From Ignelater luminosus (lineage: Eukaryota > Arthropoda > Insecta > Coleoptera > Elateridae), in assembly GCA_011009095.1 (NCBI GenBank), contig VTPC01090557.1, positions 62,001 to 126,000 of the forward strand: a stretch of DNA of 64,000 bases, read 5' to 3'. Shown piece by piece: positions 1-11,866 of the stretch (positions within the stretch are counted from its first letter, which is position 1; every line of letters begins with the position of its first letter). A model generated the notes under the pieces. That model was not told where the DNA came from. It made no database searches and saw only the letters and a list, made by a program, of their open reading frames with translations. Position numbers and translations under genes: made by a program.

Positions 1-330
1 GGTGTCGCGGCGAAATGGATATCAAGTGATTTGAGCACCATTAAACGTTTCCGTTTTGCCCGACAGGTATTCGATGTCTCACGAATGGTTGGTGCTGTAA
101 GTTAAAACTTGGAGTGTTGGGCGCGATGGGGGAACGGCTTTGAGACGTTCGATTGTCTTTCGTTTTACAAATATTTTATATCTCAGAAATGGCTGGTTGT
201 ATATGGGGCTGGAACTGTTAGGTGTTGTGGGAGAATGGCATTTAGCTATTTTAAGAAGGTTAATGGAGGGGGAAGCCCGACCAGGGGACACACTACGCTA
301 CCTAGTAGATAGCCCAATGTTAACTTTAAC
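1..330 (+). repeat. R1 tail-unit fragment at the window edge
   Basis: The segment ATATCTCAGAAATGGCTGG and GTGTTGTGGGAGAATGGC match the tail unit found at 2.35, 34.2-34.7, 37.1-37.4, 46.6-46.9 and 48.2-48.3 kb. It is cut by the window start. Overlapping short open frames are not genes. Confidence 0.6.
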
Positions 331-1620
331 ATTAAAACTTTTTTAACTTTCTTCGAGGAATTAACTACGAATATGCTTCTACCGTATAGTAAGTATGAGA
401 GCGCGAAAATATGAATTTGCCTCAGGAAGCATTTAGTTTTGTAGATGTGACGTTACAAAGACTACTAATTGGCCATGATGGGCTTCCAGAATAATTGCAC
501 AGAAATCGATTAGAATTGTAAAAAGCAGAATGGGGAATATAGTTTTGTTGTAGATAATAATCTAGTGAGAAATAGCAACAAAATCGGTGAGTTGTGCTTT
601 TAATTGTTGTAAAATGTCAAAAACGCATTAACAACGACTCAGATCGATCTCAGAAATTTCAAAAGCAAAAGGAAATTTAACCAAGCGTTGGTTTATTTCC
701 CAAGGCTTGGTAAATTTAGAGTGGCGACTCAACGACTGCAACTTTACCATTAACACATGTCTAAATTGCGTGTTGACTAATTCGGCAGGTCAAGTCAACT
801 ATACGGACTTTTCGGCAAACGCTAATGCTTCCTTTGTACTTAAAAGACGTGAATCCAAAGAGTAATTAAAAACTTTGTAGCATATAAATATCAGGAATTC
901 CTTGGTATAGACGACGACCTCAGAGGTTGTATATATCTGCAGACACTTTAAGCAAAACATCTAAATACCAAGATTCAGGTTGAATGAATCGGCAGACGCA
1001 ACTTAGGAAATTCCATGCTAATTTTGAAATGTTTAGATATTGGCTCCCCTAATTATTTTAGCACTAAACTTTAGTTAGATTTTTTGAAGGGCGTTGCAAG
1101 ATGATATACACTAAGCAATTTCAGCATTTTATGATAGCTCAATTAGAAGATATTTGAAGAATTCAGTACTCGGTATATATTGTCAACAAACTAAAAGGAA
1201 AGAATTTTGTACAATTTGATACCTGAAATAATCTTTGCAATATCCACTTATAATTTTAGTGTAAACCAAACAAACAAATTCGTATAAGTATTTGTACTAA
1301 TTTGCAAAATAAACAAGATGGTCTGGCTGCTTTAAAAAGTGTAGCTTAAATAAAGAACTAATCTAATTTTAGTAGCCATTAGATTCATTAATTTGCGTCC
1401 GGACAAACAAGACTTTATATTCAAATAAGCAAATAAAAAGCTCTGTCTAACTTATCAGGCTTTTCTAGACTTGTTGATCAATCAGTCAGTCTCGGCTGAA
1501 TAAACAAATAAACCAATTGGTTACCTTCAAGATTCTGTGCTAAAATTGCATGGCAAAAAAGATTTAATTTATGTCAAGGAATGCGCCTGCTAAATATTCG
1601 CACTAATTTTCAAAACACCC
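331..1620. other. AT-rich stretch, nothing recognised
   Basis: No coding frame, RNA gene or clear repeat is seen on either strand. Confidence 0.5.
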
Positions 1621-2128
1621 TGTATATAATATTAAAAGATATAGAAGACGTCTCTCTTTTTTTCGCCTCTGCCTGGATCTCTTTCCGAACGACGGCAGAG
1701 AGGGGTGGCAAAGAGCGGGTAGCGTCGCCGGAGGTTCAAAAAAACCGAATGCGTGTCTTCATGTCTTACCAACGGGCCATATGGAGTTGCACGGAAACGG
1801 GTAAGCGCTTATAGTGTTTTGTTCGGATCCGACGAACACAATTGCGGTATTACTAGTATATAATATTAAAACATAGAGGGCGTCCCTCTCTTTTCTCGCT
1901 TCTGTCTGAATCTTCTTTCGAGTGGCGGAGGGTACGTGATCAACTGTGTCATGAAGGCGGAAGGAGCGAGAGTCGCAAAAGCGGTTGGCGTCGCACGAGG
2001 TCGGCCGATGCATGCGTCGAAACCTACGGAGCGCCTCTCTCTTTTACCAACGGGCCATATGGAACTGCACGGAAACGAATAAGCGCTTACAGTGTTTCGT
2101 TCGGATCCGACAGACGTAATTGCGGTTA
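1621..2128 (+). repeat. R1 repeat head, tandemly duplicated (period 234 bp)
   Basis: Two successive GC-rich units start GTATATAATATTAAAA (1622 and 1856) and end near GTTCGGATCCGAC (about 1848 and 2128). Both hold the shared segments ACCAACGGGCCATATGGA and GCACGGAAACG..TAAGCGCTTA. The same head occurs at 33.79-34.05 kb (+), 37.5-37.73 kb (-) and 48.4-48.82 kb (-). No protein is recognised. Confidence 0.8.
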
Positions 2129-2560
2129 GTGTTGCGTAGGGATGCTTTTCGGTTTCGCTTTTCGCGAATTTTGGGTTTCTAGACTGAAGGCTTTGTGGCG
2201 ATTGCGTTTTATTTGTTTCTTTTTGTTTTGAAAAAGAGAGGGAGACAGAGGGGGGTCGTTATATCAGTTTAAAATGTTTTACGTTTCCTAATGGCGGACG
2301 ACGGCAGGCTCATTCAAACTATTCAGAAGCTTCCGGTCGTCTTTTGTTTTTTTGATACCATACTTCAGGAACGGCTGGTCTTATCGAGATGGGACTTTGT
2401 TTGTTAGATGAGGTGAGGGATGGCTTTCAGACGATCAGAACACTACTTACCGTCTTTTGTTCTTTTGTCAAGTGTCCTATATCTCAGGAACAGCTGGTAC
2501 TATCGAGATGAGTCGTAGGCGAGACAATACGACGCCGACGCTACAGAATCTTCTTTTTTT
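2129..2560 (+). repeat. R1 repeat, GA-tract and tail repeats
   Basis: Downstream of the R1 head come a segment ATTGCGTTTTATTTG, a GA-rich tract and two tail units of about 118 bases built around CAGGAACGGCTGGTCTTATC GAGATGGG. Non-coding. Confidence 0.75.
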
Positions 2561-3622
2561 CAACTCATATTTTAAAGCCTTTCAAGCAACGGCATTTTAT
2601 AAAATTCAGACTTTTGCTTGTAAACCTTATATCCATATCACTTCCTAATTTTCACTTAGTCTAATTTGACTGCAATCAATCAATGAGGAAATCAAAAACA
2701 AAGCCATAGCATCTTCTTTTTTTGTAGTTCTAGTTCTAGTTTCTGGTTTTTGAACTGTCCCATCAACATAACCAACACATTTCTTTACAAGATTCGGCCT
2801 TGCCTAGAACACAGGGAAAACCTGCAAAAGTCACGAGGAAGTTTAATAGAGAAGAAGTCTTGAAATTGGATAATATAAGTCAAAGTCAGATAATTTAATG
2901 GTTTAATGGAATTTCTAATAATAGCAAAAATACGACGTCGACAACAAGGCTAGCTGAAGATGTTAGACGTATGAGAATTCTCCAGTATGTTATTTTTGGA
3001 GTCTCGGGAAAAGCCTACATAGTTGGCTCGAAGCCCGAAGAGGACTTTCAGTTTGTTTCAGATCCCCCATGGATCCTCACGGCTGAGGCACAAAAATAAC
3101 TTTTGCTTAAGAGTGACATGCTTTGAGCCAGCTCTGATCGCCACGAGATGAGTTTTGAGATTATTTTTACTAAATTTTCATTGTTTAGATCTGGCTTTTA
3201 GAAAATGCATTGGCAAAAACCATATGAGTCATCATACAACTTCACACTGCTAAACCAAACGCCACGAAACAGATTTGGCAGTAGAAAGGCATGCCGGGCG
3301 CAAGTAACTACACTTTTTTCTGGAGCGAAATATACACATCCGAACACCAGGAAGAATCGTCTTGCGGCAAGTCGCCTGGTCAATTCGAACGGTTTTGAGT
3401 AAAAAATACACGCTCGGACTTAGAATCGGAACGGACGCCAGATGACTATTTAATGTTGTAAATATGGCAGGAAAAAGTTGAGAACAATAGCTGCAACACA
3501 CTGTTGCCAGAGCTGACAATAAATCTCCAGATGTGATGATTTTACAACTTTCTGTATTTTTCTGATTGGCTCTGACTACGTGCTTTATTGTTATCGCAAC
3601 GGTGTTGTTCATTTTTGTATTA

Positions 3623-4915
3623 ACACATCGTTCAATAAGTCCCGAGACTAACCCAGAGATGGTGCTAGTAGTACCAAACTAGCCACGTTTCCCTAGGGTG
3701 CGAACCTTCACATGAAACGTGTAAAAATTTCACGTCGATTGGACCACAAACAGCAGAGTTATCGAGGTTAGAGTAAAGTCACTTTGTAATTTGTTTGAAA
3801 AATGGAACAAAGCGAGTTTCGCGTGTTGATAAAACATTGTTTTTTAATGGGTAAAAACACCGTAGAAGCCCAGCAATGGCTTGAGAAACGTTACCCGGAC
3901 TCCTCTCCATCCAAATCAACGATTTGTCGTTGGTATGCTGAGTTTAAACGTGGTCGTACGGACACAAACGATGCGGAACGTTCGGGTAGGCCTTTGGAAG
4001 CCGTTACACCGGAAAATGTGAGTGAAGTATTCAAAATCGTAATGAAAAATCGCAAAGTAAAGGTCCGTGAGATTGCAGAAATGACACAGATATCATCTGG
4101 AAGCGTATTTACAATCCTTCATGAAAAATTGAGCATGAAAAAGGTTTTTTCCAAGTGGGTGCCGCGATTGCTTTCAATGGAACAAAAACAGCAACGAATC
4201 GACGATTCAGAGAGCTGTTTATCGCTATTTACTCGCAATAAAAAGGATTTCCTGCGTCGATACGTGACCATGGATGAAACATGGATACATCATTTCACTC
4301 CGGAGTCGAATCGGCAATCATCTGAGTGGCGCATGGCTGGCGAAAGCCGCCCAAAGCGTCCAAAAACGCAGCAATCTGCTGGCAAAGTCATGGCGTCTGT
4401 TTTTTGGGATACACATGGCGTCATTTTCATTGACTACCTGGAAAAAGGTAAATCGATCAACAGTGATTATTATATTGACTTGTTGGTACGTTTGAAGGAG
4501 GAGATCGCAGCAAAACGACCGCACATGAAGAAGAAAAAAATCCTTTTTCAGCAAGACAATGCACCATGCCACAAGTCCATGAAAACAATGGCAAAAATCT
4601 ACGAGTTGGGCTTTGATTTGCTTCCCCACCCCCCGTATTCGCCAGATTTAGCCCCCAGCGACTACTGGCTCTTTGCTGATCTCAAAAAAATGCTCCAGGG
4701 AAAAAAATTTGGCTCGAATGAGAAGGTCATTGCCGAAACTGAAGCCTATTTTGAAGCAAAGGATAAATCCTTCTATAAACATGGTATAGAAATGTTGGAA
4801 AGGCGTTGGAAAGATTGTATCACTCTAAAAGGAGATTATATTGATGAATAAAAATGATTTTTGAAAAAAAAATGTTGTTTTCGTTGTTAGTCTCGGGACT
4901 TATTGAACGATGTGT
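3623..4915 (+). mobile_element. Mariner transposon, irritans-like, whole-looking (1293 bp)
   Basis: The element is bounded by perfect 30-bp terminal inverted repeats (3623-3652 and 4886-4915, beginning ACACATCGTTCAATAAGTCC). TA target duplications lie outside at 3621-3622 and 4916-4917. It contains one uninterrupted transposase frame (3802-4851). Length, TIR size, TA duplication and gene position all match mariner. Perfect TIRs and an open frame suggest a recent insertion, but activity is not shown. Confidence 0.96.
3802..4851 (+). CDS. Mariner transposase (DD34D), 349 aa
   Basis: The protein closely resembles Himar1/irritans-subfamily transposases, for example at EFRVLIKHCFLMGKNTVEA near the N-terminus and at the DYIDE end. 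An N-terminal paired-type helix-turn-helix region (about residues 1-110) is followed by the linker motif KWVPRLL (119-124) and the DDE/D catalytic domain. Catalytic residues are visible: D158 in TMDETW, D252 in QQDNAPCH and D287 in YSPDLAPSDYW. The spacing of 34 residues between the last two is the mariner DD34D signature. Full length for the family (Himar1 is 348 aa). Cut-and-paste transposition at TA sites is the known family role. The start at 3802 matches the family N-terminus. Confidence 0.95.
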   Translation: MEQSEFRVLIKHCFLMGKNTVEAQQWLEKRYPDSSPSKSTICRWYAEFKRGRTDTNDAERSGRPLEAVTPENVSEVFKIVMKNRKVKVREIAEMTQISSGSVFTILHEKLSMKKVFSKWVPRLLSMEQKQQRIDDSESCLSLFTRNKKDFLRRYVTMDETWIHHFTPESNRQSSEWRMAGESRPKRPKTQQSAGKVMASVFWDTHGVIFIDYLEKGKSINSDYYIDLLVRLKEEIAAKRPHMKKKKILFQQDNAPCHKSMKTMAKIYELGFDLLPHPPYSPDLAPSDYWLFADLKKMLQGKKFGSNEKVIAETEAYFEAKDKSFYKHGIEMLERRWKDCITLKGDYIDE

Positions 4916-4917
4916 TA

Positions 4918-7436
4918 GTTTTCTAATTTCATACACAGCGATCGTGTTCTTTCTTTAATAGCTGTAAATTTATTTTTATGTAATATGACAATAAAATTAG
5001 CCAGTTCGTATATCGCTATGACTTATGAGATTTGTGACGTTCACACGAAACTTACCGATATTATTGCATGTGAAAAAAAATAAGTACCGGTTAGACGTCA
5101 GCTTTTGAATAGTAACAGGTGCATTTCATGGAAATTTTTAGAAAAATCAGGGAATTTGATTTGAAATGTCCGAACTTTGCTTTAGTAGTTAAAGCACAAT
5201 TTAACTGGAATTTACACTCACGATGATTTTTTCATTAAATTTGTTAATTGACATAAAGTCGAGATTGTGGTTCGGTACGATAAACCATACAAATTGCACA
5301 CAGTAACATAAAGATGGATGAATATTCACACGTATTTTAATTCTGGGCCCATAACCTATTTGATTTTAAATTAATAATGAAATACACTCAATAAATAACA
5401 GAGAACGCATTATATTCACCAAACTGACAACAACCAACCCAAAATCTAAAATATAAAATTGCACATTTAGACAAAATATTCTGTTTATCTTGAAAATAGA
5501 ATTTTTTGTCAATTTAGTTATAGAAGAAATTTCTCTCTTAAAACAGACGAATAACTGAAACTTAAGTGCGGCAAGGTCACAGCCCTCTAACACTTTTATT
5601 GATCTGAAAAAATAATTTTTTCCCGAAAATGTCTGGAATAAAGCAAGAGGCATTAGAGTAAATGCAAATTTAAATACTGAACAGAACGAACTGTTTCCGA
5701 TGTATCGTATGTAGTAGTGTTCCTTCAAAAGGCCTTAACATTTTTAACGGAAATAACGCAAAGTTAATTACTTTTAGAGTCTTAATCATCTAAATTATCT
5801 GTATACGTGCTTTTTTCTTTGCGAAATTGAATTTCAGACCCTAAAGATGTGTTAAGTTTTACAATAGAAATTCATGAAAACTAGAACAACACAAAGTTCT
5901 TTTAATTAATGTTTTATCCGCAATAAAATATTCACTTTGATTACATCTAGTTGGATAACTTGTAATGCAACAATTTGCATAGTACTTTGTTTCAAAGCGA
6001 TCTTCGCCTGTTTAATACGAGACAACAATAATAATGATGAAATAGATCACATCTTTATTATAACTTCTGATACGAGATCACCTTTCCCAACTTCATAACA
6101 AATTATCTCAGACAATTATTAAATTCAACTCAATTTTATTCATATATAAGCCTACGTTCATAATACTTGAACAAATGTGCCAAACACCTTTTTATCCTTT
6201 TCTCTTTTGTCTTGGTTGACGCTTTGAGTAGAATGATTAATAAATAAAACGCGAGGCGGAATCGTTCAAACTACAACTGAAGCTCTGACTAATCCGTAAA
6301 TACGAAGGATTTAGGCAGTTTGTAATATATTAAACGCGTTATTTATAACAACAAAGTACTTTTATATGATTTGTTGCGACAAGATAATGCGATACATGTG
6401 AAAAGAATGATTAGTATCGTTCACGTGGTGATAATTTGATGGAATTTTCAATCAAATCCATCTCCACCCGTTTAAGCTTCTGTCTTGTGTTGTTTTATTC
6501 CATTTATTGAATCCCAAAACCAATTGAGATTGATTTGAAATTTAATTCCCGTTTTAAAAATAATTTTTTCGGCGATCTGGTCTTTTTTCTATTTTTATTA
6601 TTTTATCATTATTATTATTATTATTAAATCTTAGTGTTCAGAACAAAAAAAGAACTGTCTGTCTGTTATATTATTTTTAAACTATAACTTATCGATCAGA
6701 AAAAAGATGTTTCGAGCAGCAATTTCCAAACCAAACTGAGAAATTTAGGAACTTGAAAATGTATCAAGTACTACAAGCCCGCAAAAAATTTGTTCGTGAG
6801 TGGGAAGGAAGTTAAAGTTTTTTCTTGACTACATTCTCTTCTTTGTATTCTTTCTTTAATAGTAACTCTTTTGGAAACTTTGCAAAGTATTTAAATGTTT
6901 TAATTTGATATCACACAAAGGAAGAATTTATGGTATGTGGGTCAATTAAATTAAAAATGTCAAATTTCCACTGTTTTAAAAATCTTGTGGTGGGTGAAAA
7001 GACGAAGAATTGGAACGATTAAGAATGATTTCTTTTTTGAAATAAAATAACAGGTTTGGAAATGTTGAAAGGGGTTAATTTGAATAAAAATGGGAAAGAT
7101 TCGATTCGATGCTGATTGTGAAGAATTATTCATTAACGAGAATATTTTAACAATAATCAATAATAAACTAGTGGAAGTATCGTACCCTCTTCAAGTTGCT
7201 TTATATCCTATTTAGTATTCCTCTTTTTTTGTATTTCTTATGTTATCATTATTACAAGGACACATACTCGACTTTGACAAATATCATCTTAATTATTCAA
7301 GGTTAATTAATTTAGTTCATTTCTACGTATAACAGTATTATCAATCTTCGTAGGTGTACCAATTCGAAAAAGAGTAACAATATAGGTGAAAAACGCGACC
7401 ATAGCAACCGCTATTGAAAATTTAAAAAAGTAGTTT
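4918..7436. other. AT-rich stretch, nothing recognised
   Basis: Contains only short open frames with low-complexity translations (for example 5366-5728, minus) and an ATT microsatellite near 6610. No gene is supported. Confidence 0.5.
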
Positions 7437-7560
7437 GAGGGTGATTACACTGTTGCCATAACAGTAAAATACATCGTCAGAAACCATAGTAAATGTTATA
7501 AACCTTCAGGATTGGAGATTTATAGCCAGTTCTGGCAACACTGTAACTGATGATCACCCT
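7437..7560. mobile_element. Small hairpin element (MITE-like)
   Basis: The ends AGGGTGATTACACTGTTGCC and TGGCAACACTGTAACTGATGATCACCCT (18 bases shown as GGCAACACTGTAACTGAT) are imperfect inverted repeats around a 75-base interior. No coding capacity. Confidence 0.6.
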
Positions 7561-7751
7561 ATTTTCCGTCAATTTAGAGAGATTTAGTGCCATCTCTAGG
7601 TTGATGATTTTCCCCTATTACATAAACATCCGGTATTTGTCACGTTGACAATTTAGAAACACAGCCCGACCATGTTCAGAAAAAAAACCGGAAAATATGC
7701 GAACTAATTTCAATAACAAACTATGTCGATCAATCGGAAACGTAATTTTAC

Positions 7752-8536
7752 TTGATTACAGTAATTCAACGGTTTAAAGCGAGCTTGTGGATATCCAGGA
7801 GAGATCATGCACTGTTAGTAGTAGAGGTAAAGATAAGACTGAAAAGAATAAAAACGGCAGCTACTAGGAAGAAGTGGGATTTGGAAAGGTTAAAAGAGTT
7901 AAATAAAGAGGAAATAGGGCAAGAAATGGAAAAAGAAATGAAAGATTCAGTTACGGAAATTGCTTCGGAAAGTGCAGAAGAGAAGTGGGGCAGGATAAAG
8001 GCGGATATAGAAAAAGTTAGTTAAGGGAAGGAAGATAAAGAAGCCATAGATTACATCCAAAATGATAACCAAAAAGAAGCCAAAATACAGTGGAAGGAGG
8101 GATATGTTACAAGAAAGATAACGAAGTCAGAAGAATTACAAACAAGGCGAAGAATGATTGGTTTAAGTAAGAATGAAAAGAGCTGGATGGTATAACATTC
8201 TCTACAATAAGGTTAGGTCTATTAGCTGAGACCAAAGGAAGAGAAAAGCTGGAAATGGAAATGAGGTAGTTATAAAGAGCAAAGAGTGTTACCAAAAAAC
8301 GAAGAAGATGTGCTAGGTGGTTGGAAAGAGTACATGGAAGACCTACTATATGGAGCCAGAGTAAAACTACTAAAACTGGAAACAGAAAGAAGGGAAAAAA
8401 TAGAGAAGGATAATATGGGAGAAGGAATTTTAGAAACGGAAGCGTTGGTGGTTGCAATAAAGGAGATGAAAGAAAGGAAGACAGAGAGAGTAGACGGGAT
8501 ACCAGTTGAGCCGATAAAGTGCTTAATTGATTGATT
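7752..8536 (+). pseudogene. LINE (non-LTR) ORF2 fragment, linker between nuclease and RT
   Basis: The pieces DHALLVVEVKIRLKRIK.. KKWDLERLK (7752-8024) and EDVLGGWKEYMEDLL, VVAIKEMKERKTERVDGIPV and EPIKCL (8286-8534) match the stretch between the endonuclease end and the start of reverse transcriptase in craniofacial-development-protein-2-like LINE proteins. Frames break between the pieces and the RT core is absent after 8536. A long minus-strand open frame opposite (8107-8592) is a shadow of this purine-rich sequence. Confidence 0.75.
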
Positions 8537-8599
8537 AATTGACTAGTGATCCAGAAGATTTTCTTTCTTAATTGGCAAAAAACTAACTGCATTACCGGA

Positions 8600-9350
8600 G
8601 TTGAATGTCATGGACATCCCTTAAGGGCATTTAAGGAGGTTTCAATGCATGTAGACAGTGGTGCAGCGGCATTGAACACGTTGACAAAGAGAATATCTTT
8701 CGAAATTGCAAGTAAGAACTAAATGGATGCAAACCTCACAGCAAAGATTAAAAATTGAAGCACTGGTGTTAATCAAGAACGACAGTCTTTGTGCTCTTAA
8801 TTGGCGATTAGGACGGATAACTTCGCTCCATCCAGGCAAGAACCAGGTCATCCGAGTTGTGGGTGTTACGGTGCGCGGTGGTGAAGTTACTCGCGAAGTG
8901 AACCGCATTTGTGCACTCCCAATTGAAGAGTCGGAGTGCGTTCTTTAAAAAGAAATATTAAGAATACGTTTTACATGATTTTGAACATTGTTGCAATTGA
9001 CAGTAATTGTACCTGTAGATGATAATTCAATTTAATGTAAGCTGTTTTTATACTATATATAATTAATTTGAAAGGACTACAATTTTCCAAGGCGGGCGGG
9101 ATGTTCAAGCCATATATAAATATTTTACTACATTATGTATGCTAGGGCCTGCATGTCACCCTGTTGGAGGGGATATGTGCCACCCACCAGAAACAAAGTG
9201 TGTGTGCAACCAAGTGCAAGCCTAAGGCACTCAGCTTTTTTTTTTGTAAATAAAGTAATTAAATGTATTCAGTTTTTTATTCAGACAAGCAAGCTATCGA
9301 AGGTTCTACTCAACAAAGTATATACCATAATTAGTATAATCAGTATAATC
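8600..9350 (+). mobile_element. BEL/Pao LTR retrotransposon fossil (pol end plus LTR start)
   Basis: The region holds the C-terminal pol segment of BEL/Pao elements (8706-8948, LNWRLGRITSLHPGKNQVIR, the DUF5641 type), a purine-rich tract near 9090-9101 and an LTR-like start (TGTTCAAGCC) near 9102. The element is broken and incomplete; the remaining parts suggest an old insertion. The right border is uncertain. Confidence 0.75.
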
Positions 9351-9529
9351 AGTAGTGTTGTTATTATTATTATTATAATCCAGTGGATTATGACAAACGG
9401 GTACAACACTGCCATCATTGGTTTAATAACAATTTAAGGGATGATGAAGTGTTAGATTTTTATCTTACCGGCTACGTTAACTCGTAGATGTATAGAAATA
9501 GTCAGGAAAAGCTCCTGGTGAATTTTTAG

Positions 9530-9976
9530 AAACTCCACTGCATCCTGTGCAAATTGGTGTTTATGTAGCAATATCAAGAAGACGGATAATAGGTCCTGTG
9601 GTTTTTTTAAGATACTGTTACAGCTAACTTTTGCAGACGGTGATTAATCAACTACATGATGATGAAATACACCAGGGATCTTACCAACATAATAATGCCA
9701 CTTCTCATACCGCAGCACAAACTTCTGCATATTTGGAAGAATTTTATGGAAATCATAGGCAGAGGACGATGGCCTTTTAGGTCACCTGATCTCGCTCGCC
9801 TAGATTATTTTTTATTTGGACACCTAAAATATATATATCATGCAACAGAAGACTTGAAAGATGCCATCACAAATGCAATACAAAATTCACAGTTGTGAAA
9901 TGTTTTTGGCAACATGAAGAGGAGAATTCAGACTTGCATACATAATAATGGTGGTCATGTGGAGCATACAATGTAA
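9530..9976 (+). pseudogene. Tc1/mariner-type transposase fragment
   Basis: The clearest open part (9656-9898) ends with GRGRWPFRSPDLARLDYFLFGHLKYIYHATEDLK, cut here as WPFRSPDLARLDYFLFGHLK, the region around the last catalytic Asp of insect Tc1/mariner transposases. The frame beyond a stop near 9896 continues NVFGNMKRRI and ends NNGGHVEHTM, the family C-terminus. Upstream sequence is full of stops. Related to, but diverged from, the remnant at 62.4-63.2 kb. Terminal repeats were not found. Confidence 0.7.
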
Positions 9977-10605
9977 AATTTCTAATTTAAATGATTCATG
10001 TTAAATAGTAATGTTTTTGAAAATTAAGATATTTTTAAATCATTTGTAAAAAATTTATTATGTAAAAAATTTAAATTATTTTGAAATTACTTAATAATTT
10101 ATAAAGTTTAAATTAATTTTATTAGTGTTCAAACTAAAACTTATGTTTATAGGAATTTTCAAACAGTAGGCAACCACTTTAGCAGAGGTGTTTTCCGGGT
10201 GGCATATATTTCATTATAAAAAGAACCTCTTAGTGACAAACTTCATCCTATAAGTAAATGACAGTAAACGGAAACAAATTTAGGTAACACCACCTGTGGA
10301 AAGCAATTTTTTGGATAAGCAATAATGATCTTGCTGTATAAACTAAGTACTTAACAGTCTAAATACGTATAAAAATGAAACGAGAAAAAAACCGAACTGG
10401 TAATATTCTTAACAAACAAATTAACACAAACGAAACTAACACAAAAAAGATTCTTGTTGCAGAACTGGTACAAGTTCAAAATGTCAAATACACGAATTCA
10501 AAATATAAGAAAATGACAAATGTCGTTACTTGCCTGGAAACAGTAGCAATTGTGTAAATACCGATGAAGAACTTTTGTTCGTTTTCTTCACAGTAGATAG
10601 ACTAT

Positions 10606-11344
10606 ACAGGGTGATCATTTTAAAACTTCCCACCTTGAATAACTTCAATTAGTAAAATTATCAAAAATCGCTGAAACGTGTCGTTTTTGTTTTGGAGGAG
10701 GACATTTAACAACCTACTTTAATCAGTTGGGAAACTTTGACCCTCCCTCCCAACCACCCCCTCCCCAAAATTCTAAATGACACTATCCCATGTGTGATAT
10801 ATCATTTTAAAGGGTATAAAATTCTCAATCTTTTACATCAGAGAAAATTAAAATCGGCCCAGCCATTCGTGAATTAGAGTCAAAAATGTATTTAATTCAA
10901 TCAATCTTATACCCTTTAAAATGATATATCACACATGAGGTAATGCCATTTAAGAGTCTGGTAGACTTTCACCCTCCCCCCTTCCACTCCCTCCCCAGAA
11001 TTTTAAACGGCACTACCCCATGTGTAATATATCATTTTAAAGGGTATCAAACTCTTAATCTTTTACATCAAACAAAATTAAAATCGGTCCAGCCGTTCGT
11101 GAACTACAGACTGAAGTGTATTAATTAAATTAAATACATTTTTATCCCTAGTTCACGAACGGCTGGGCCGATTTTGATTTTTTTTTTTATGTAAAAGATT
11201 GAGAATCTTATACCCAGTGTCCCAACCGACTAGAGTAGGTTATTAAATGTCCCCCTCCAAAATAAAAACAATCCATTTCAGCGATTTCTGATAATTGTAC
11301 TAATTAAAGAGTTATTCAAGGTGGGAAGTTTTAAAATGATCATC
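10606..11344. mobile_element. MITE with long terminal inverted repeats
   Basis: The ends mirror each other for about 130 bases with some mismatches: TGATCATTTTAAAACTTCCC on the left and its complement on the right, continuing through the AATAACTT and CCTCCAAAA regions. The interior contains several copies in both orientations of a segment like TCGGCCCAGCCGTTCGTGAA and of ATGATATATCACACATG. No coding frame. A much shorter relative lies at 61556-61712. Non-autonomous; the superfamily is unknown. Confidence 0.85.
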
Positions 11345-11617
11345 AAAGCGCCATTTCAAAATTCAAATGATTAGTTTATTTTATAATAAATTTTTTCAGT
11401 TCTTGCTTTTTCGAGTAGCAATCTTCATAAAATCAACCTAGTCTTGCGAATGAACGAAATCGAGAAAAGAAAAGCAAAAACGAAAAGTTTCGAACCTTGA
11501 TGTTACTAAAAAATACACAATTAACTATTCAATAATTTTTTAAAAGAAATATTTTTCTTTACGAAAAACCACGACTTGATTGAAACATTAATATTCATTA
11601 TTTTTTCTTTTTTACAG

Positions 11618-11866
11618 ATCTCAGACTGGCGATTTCCTTACAAAAAATCATCCCATCCCGTATGTGTTCATTACGGACGTAACAAAGCAGTAGCGACCTT
11701 AAGACACTGCGAAGAAGGTGCTTTGCCATCCGCAGCGAAATACGAATATCTCGAAGCCGCCGGCTGTCGTTGCCAAGCTTGTTCTTCGTCCGATACGAGC
11801 TGCGAAGGTTTAAGGTATAGGCCACATCGATCGCATCCGGATTTACTTGGATTTGGACCACAGTAA
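11618..11866 (+). CDS. Gpb5: Thyrostimulin beta subunit (GPB5), terminal exon
   Basis: The exon encodes 82 residues starting ISDWRFPYKK and ending GFGPQ before TAA. The motif ISDWRFPYK..SHPVCVH followed by the cysteine cluster GCRCQAC..SDTSC matches, from memory, the C-terminal half of insect GPB5. GPB5 is the secreted cystine-knot partner of GPA2 and acts through an LGR1-type receptor. Six cysteines are visible (exon residues 16, 31, 50, 52, 55, 62), and no N-X-S/T glycosylation site is present. The exon start is set by a strong acceptor, a T-rich tract ending in ACAG at 11614-11617, and falls on a codon boundary (phase 0). The preceding exon should supply the signal peptide and the first cysteines (the GRCDS region), but none was recognised to the left in this window. 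AATAAA signals lie at 11953 and 12106. The track-style upstream ATG at 11576 lies in intron sequence and is not the start. Confidence 0.93.
   Translation: MSDWRFPYKKSSHPVCVHYGRNKAVATLRHCEEGALPSAAKYEYLEAAGCRCQACSSSDTSCEGLRYRPHRSHPDLLGFGPQ

Noticed and set aside
5366-5728. 120-codon minus-strand frame
   Set aside because: Low-complexity, AT-driven translation without motifs.
8107-8592. 161-codon minus-strand frame rich in Leu, Ser and Phe
   Set aside because: It is the antisense of the purine-rich LINE fragment at 7752-8536, which has recognisable LINE motifs.
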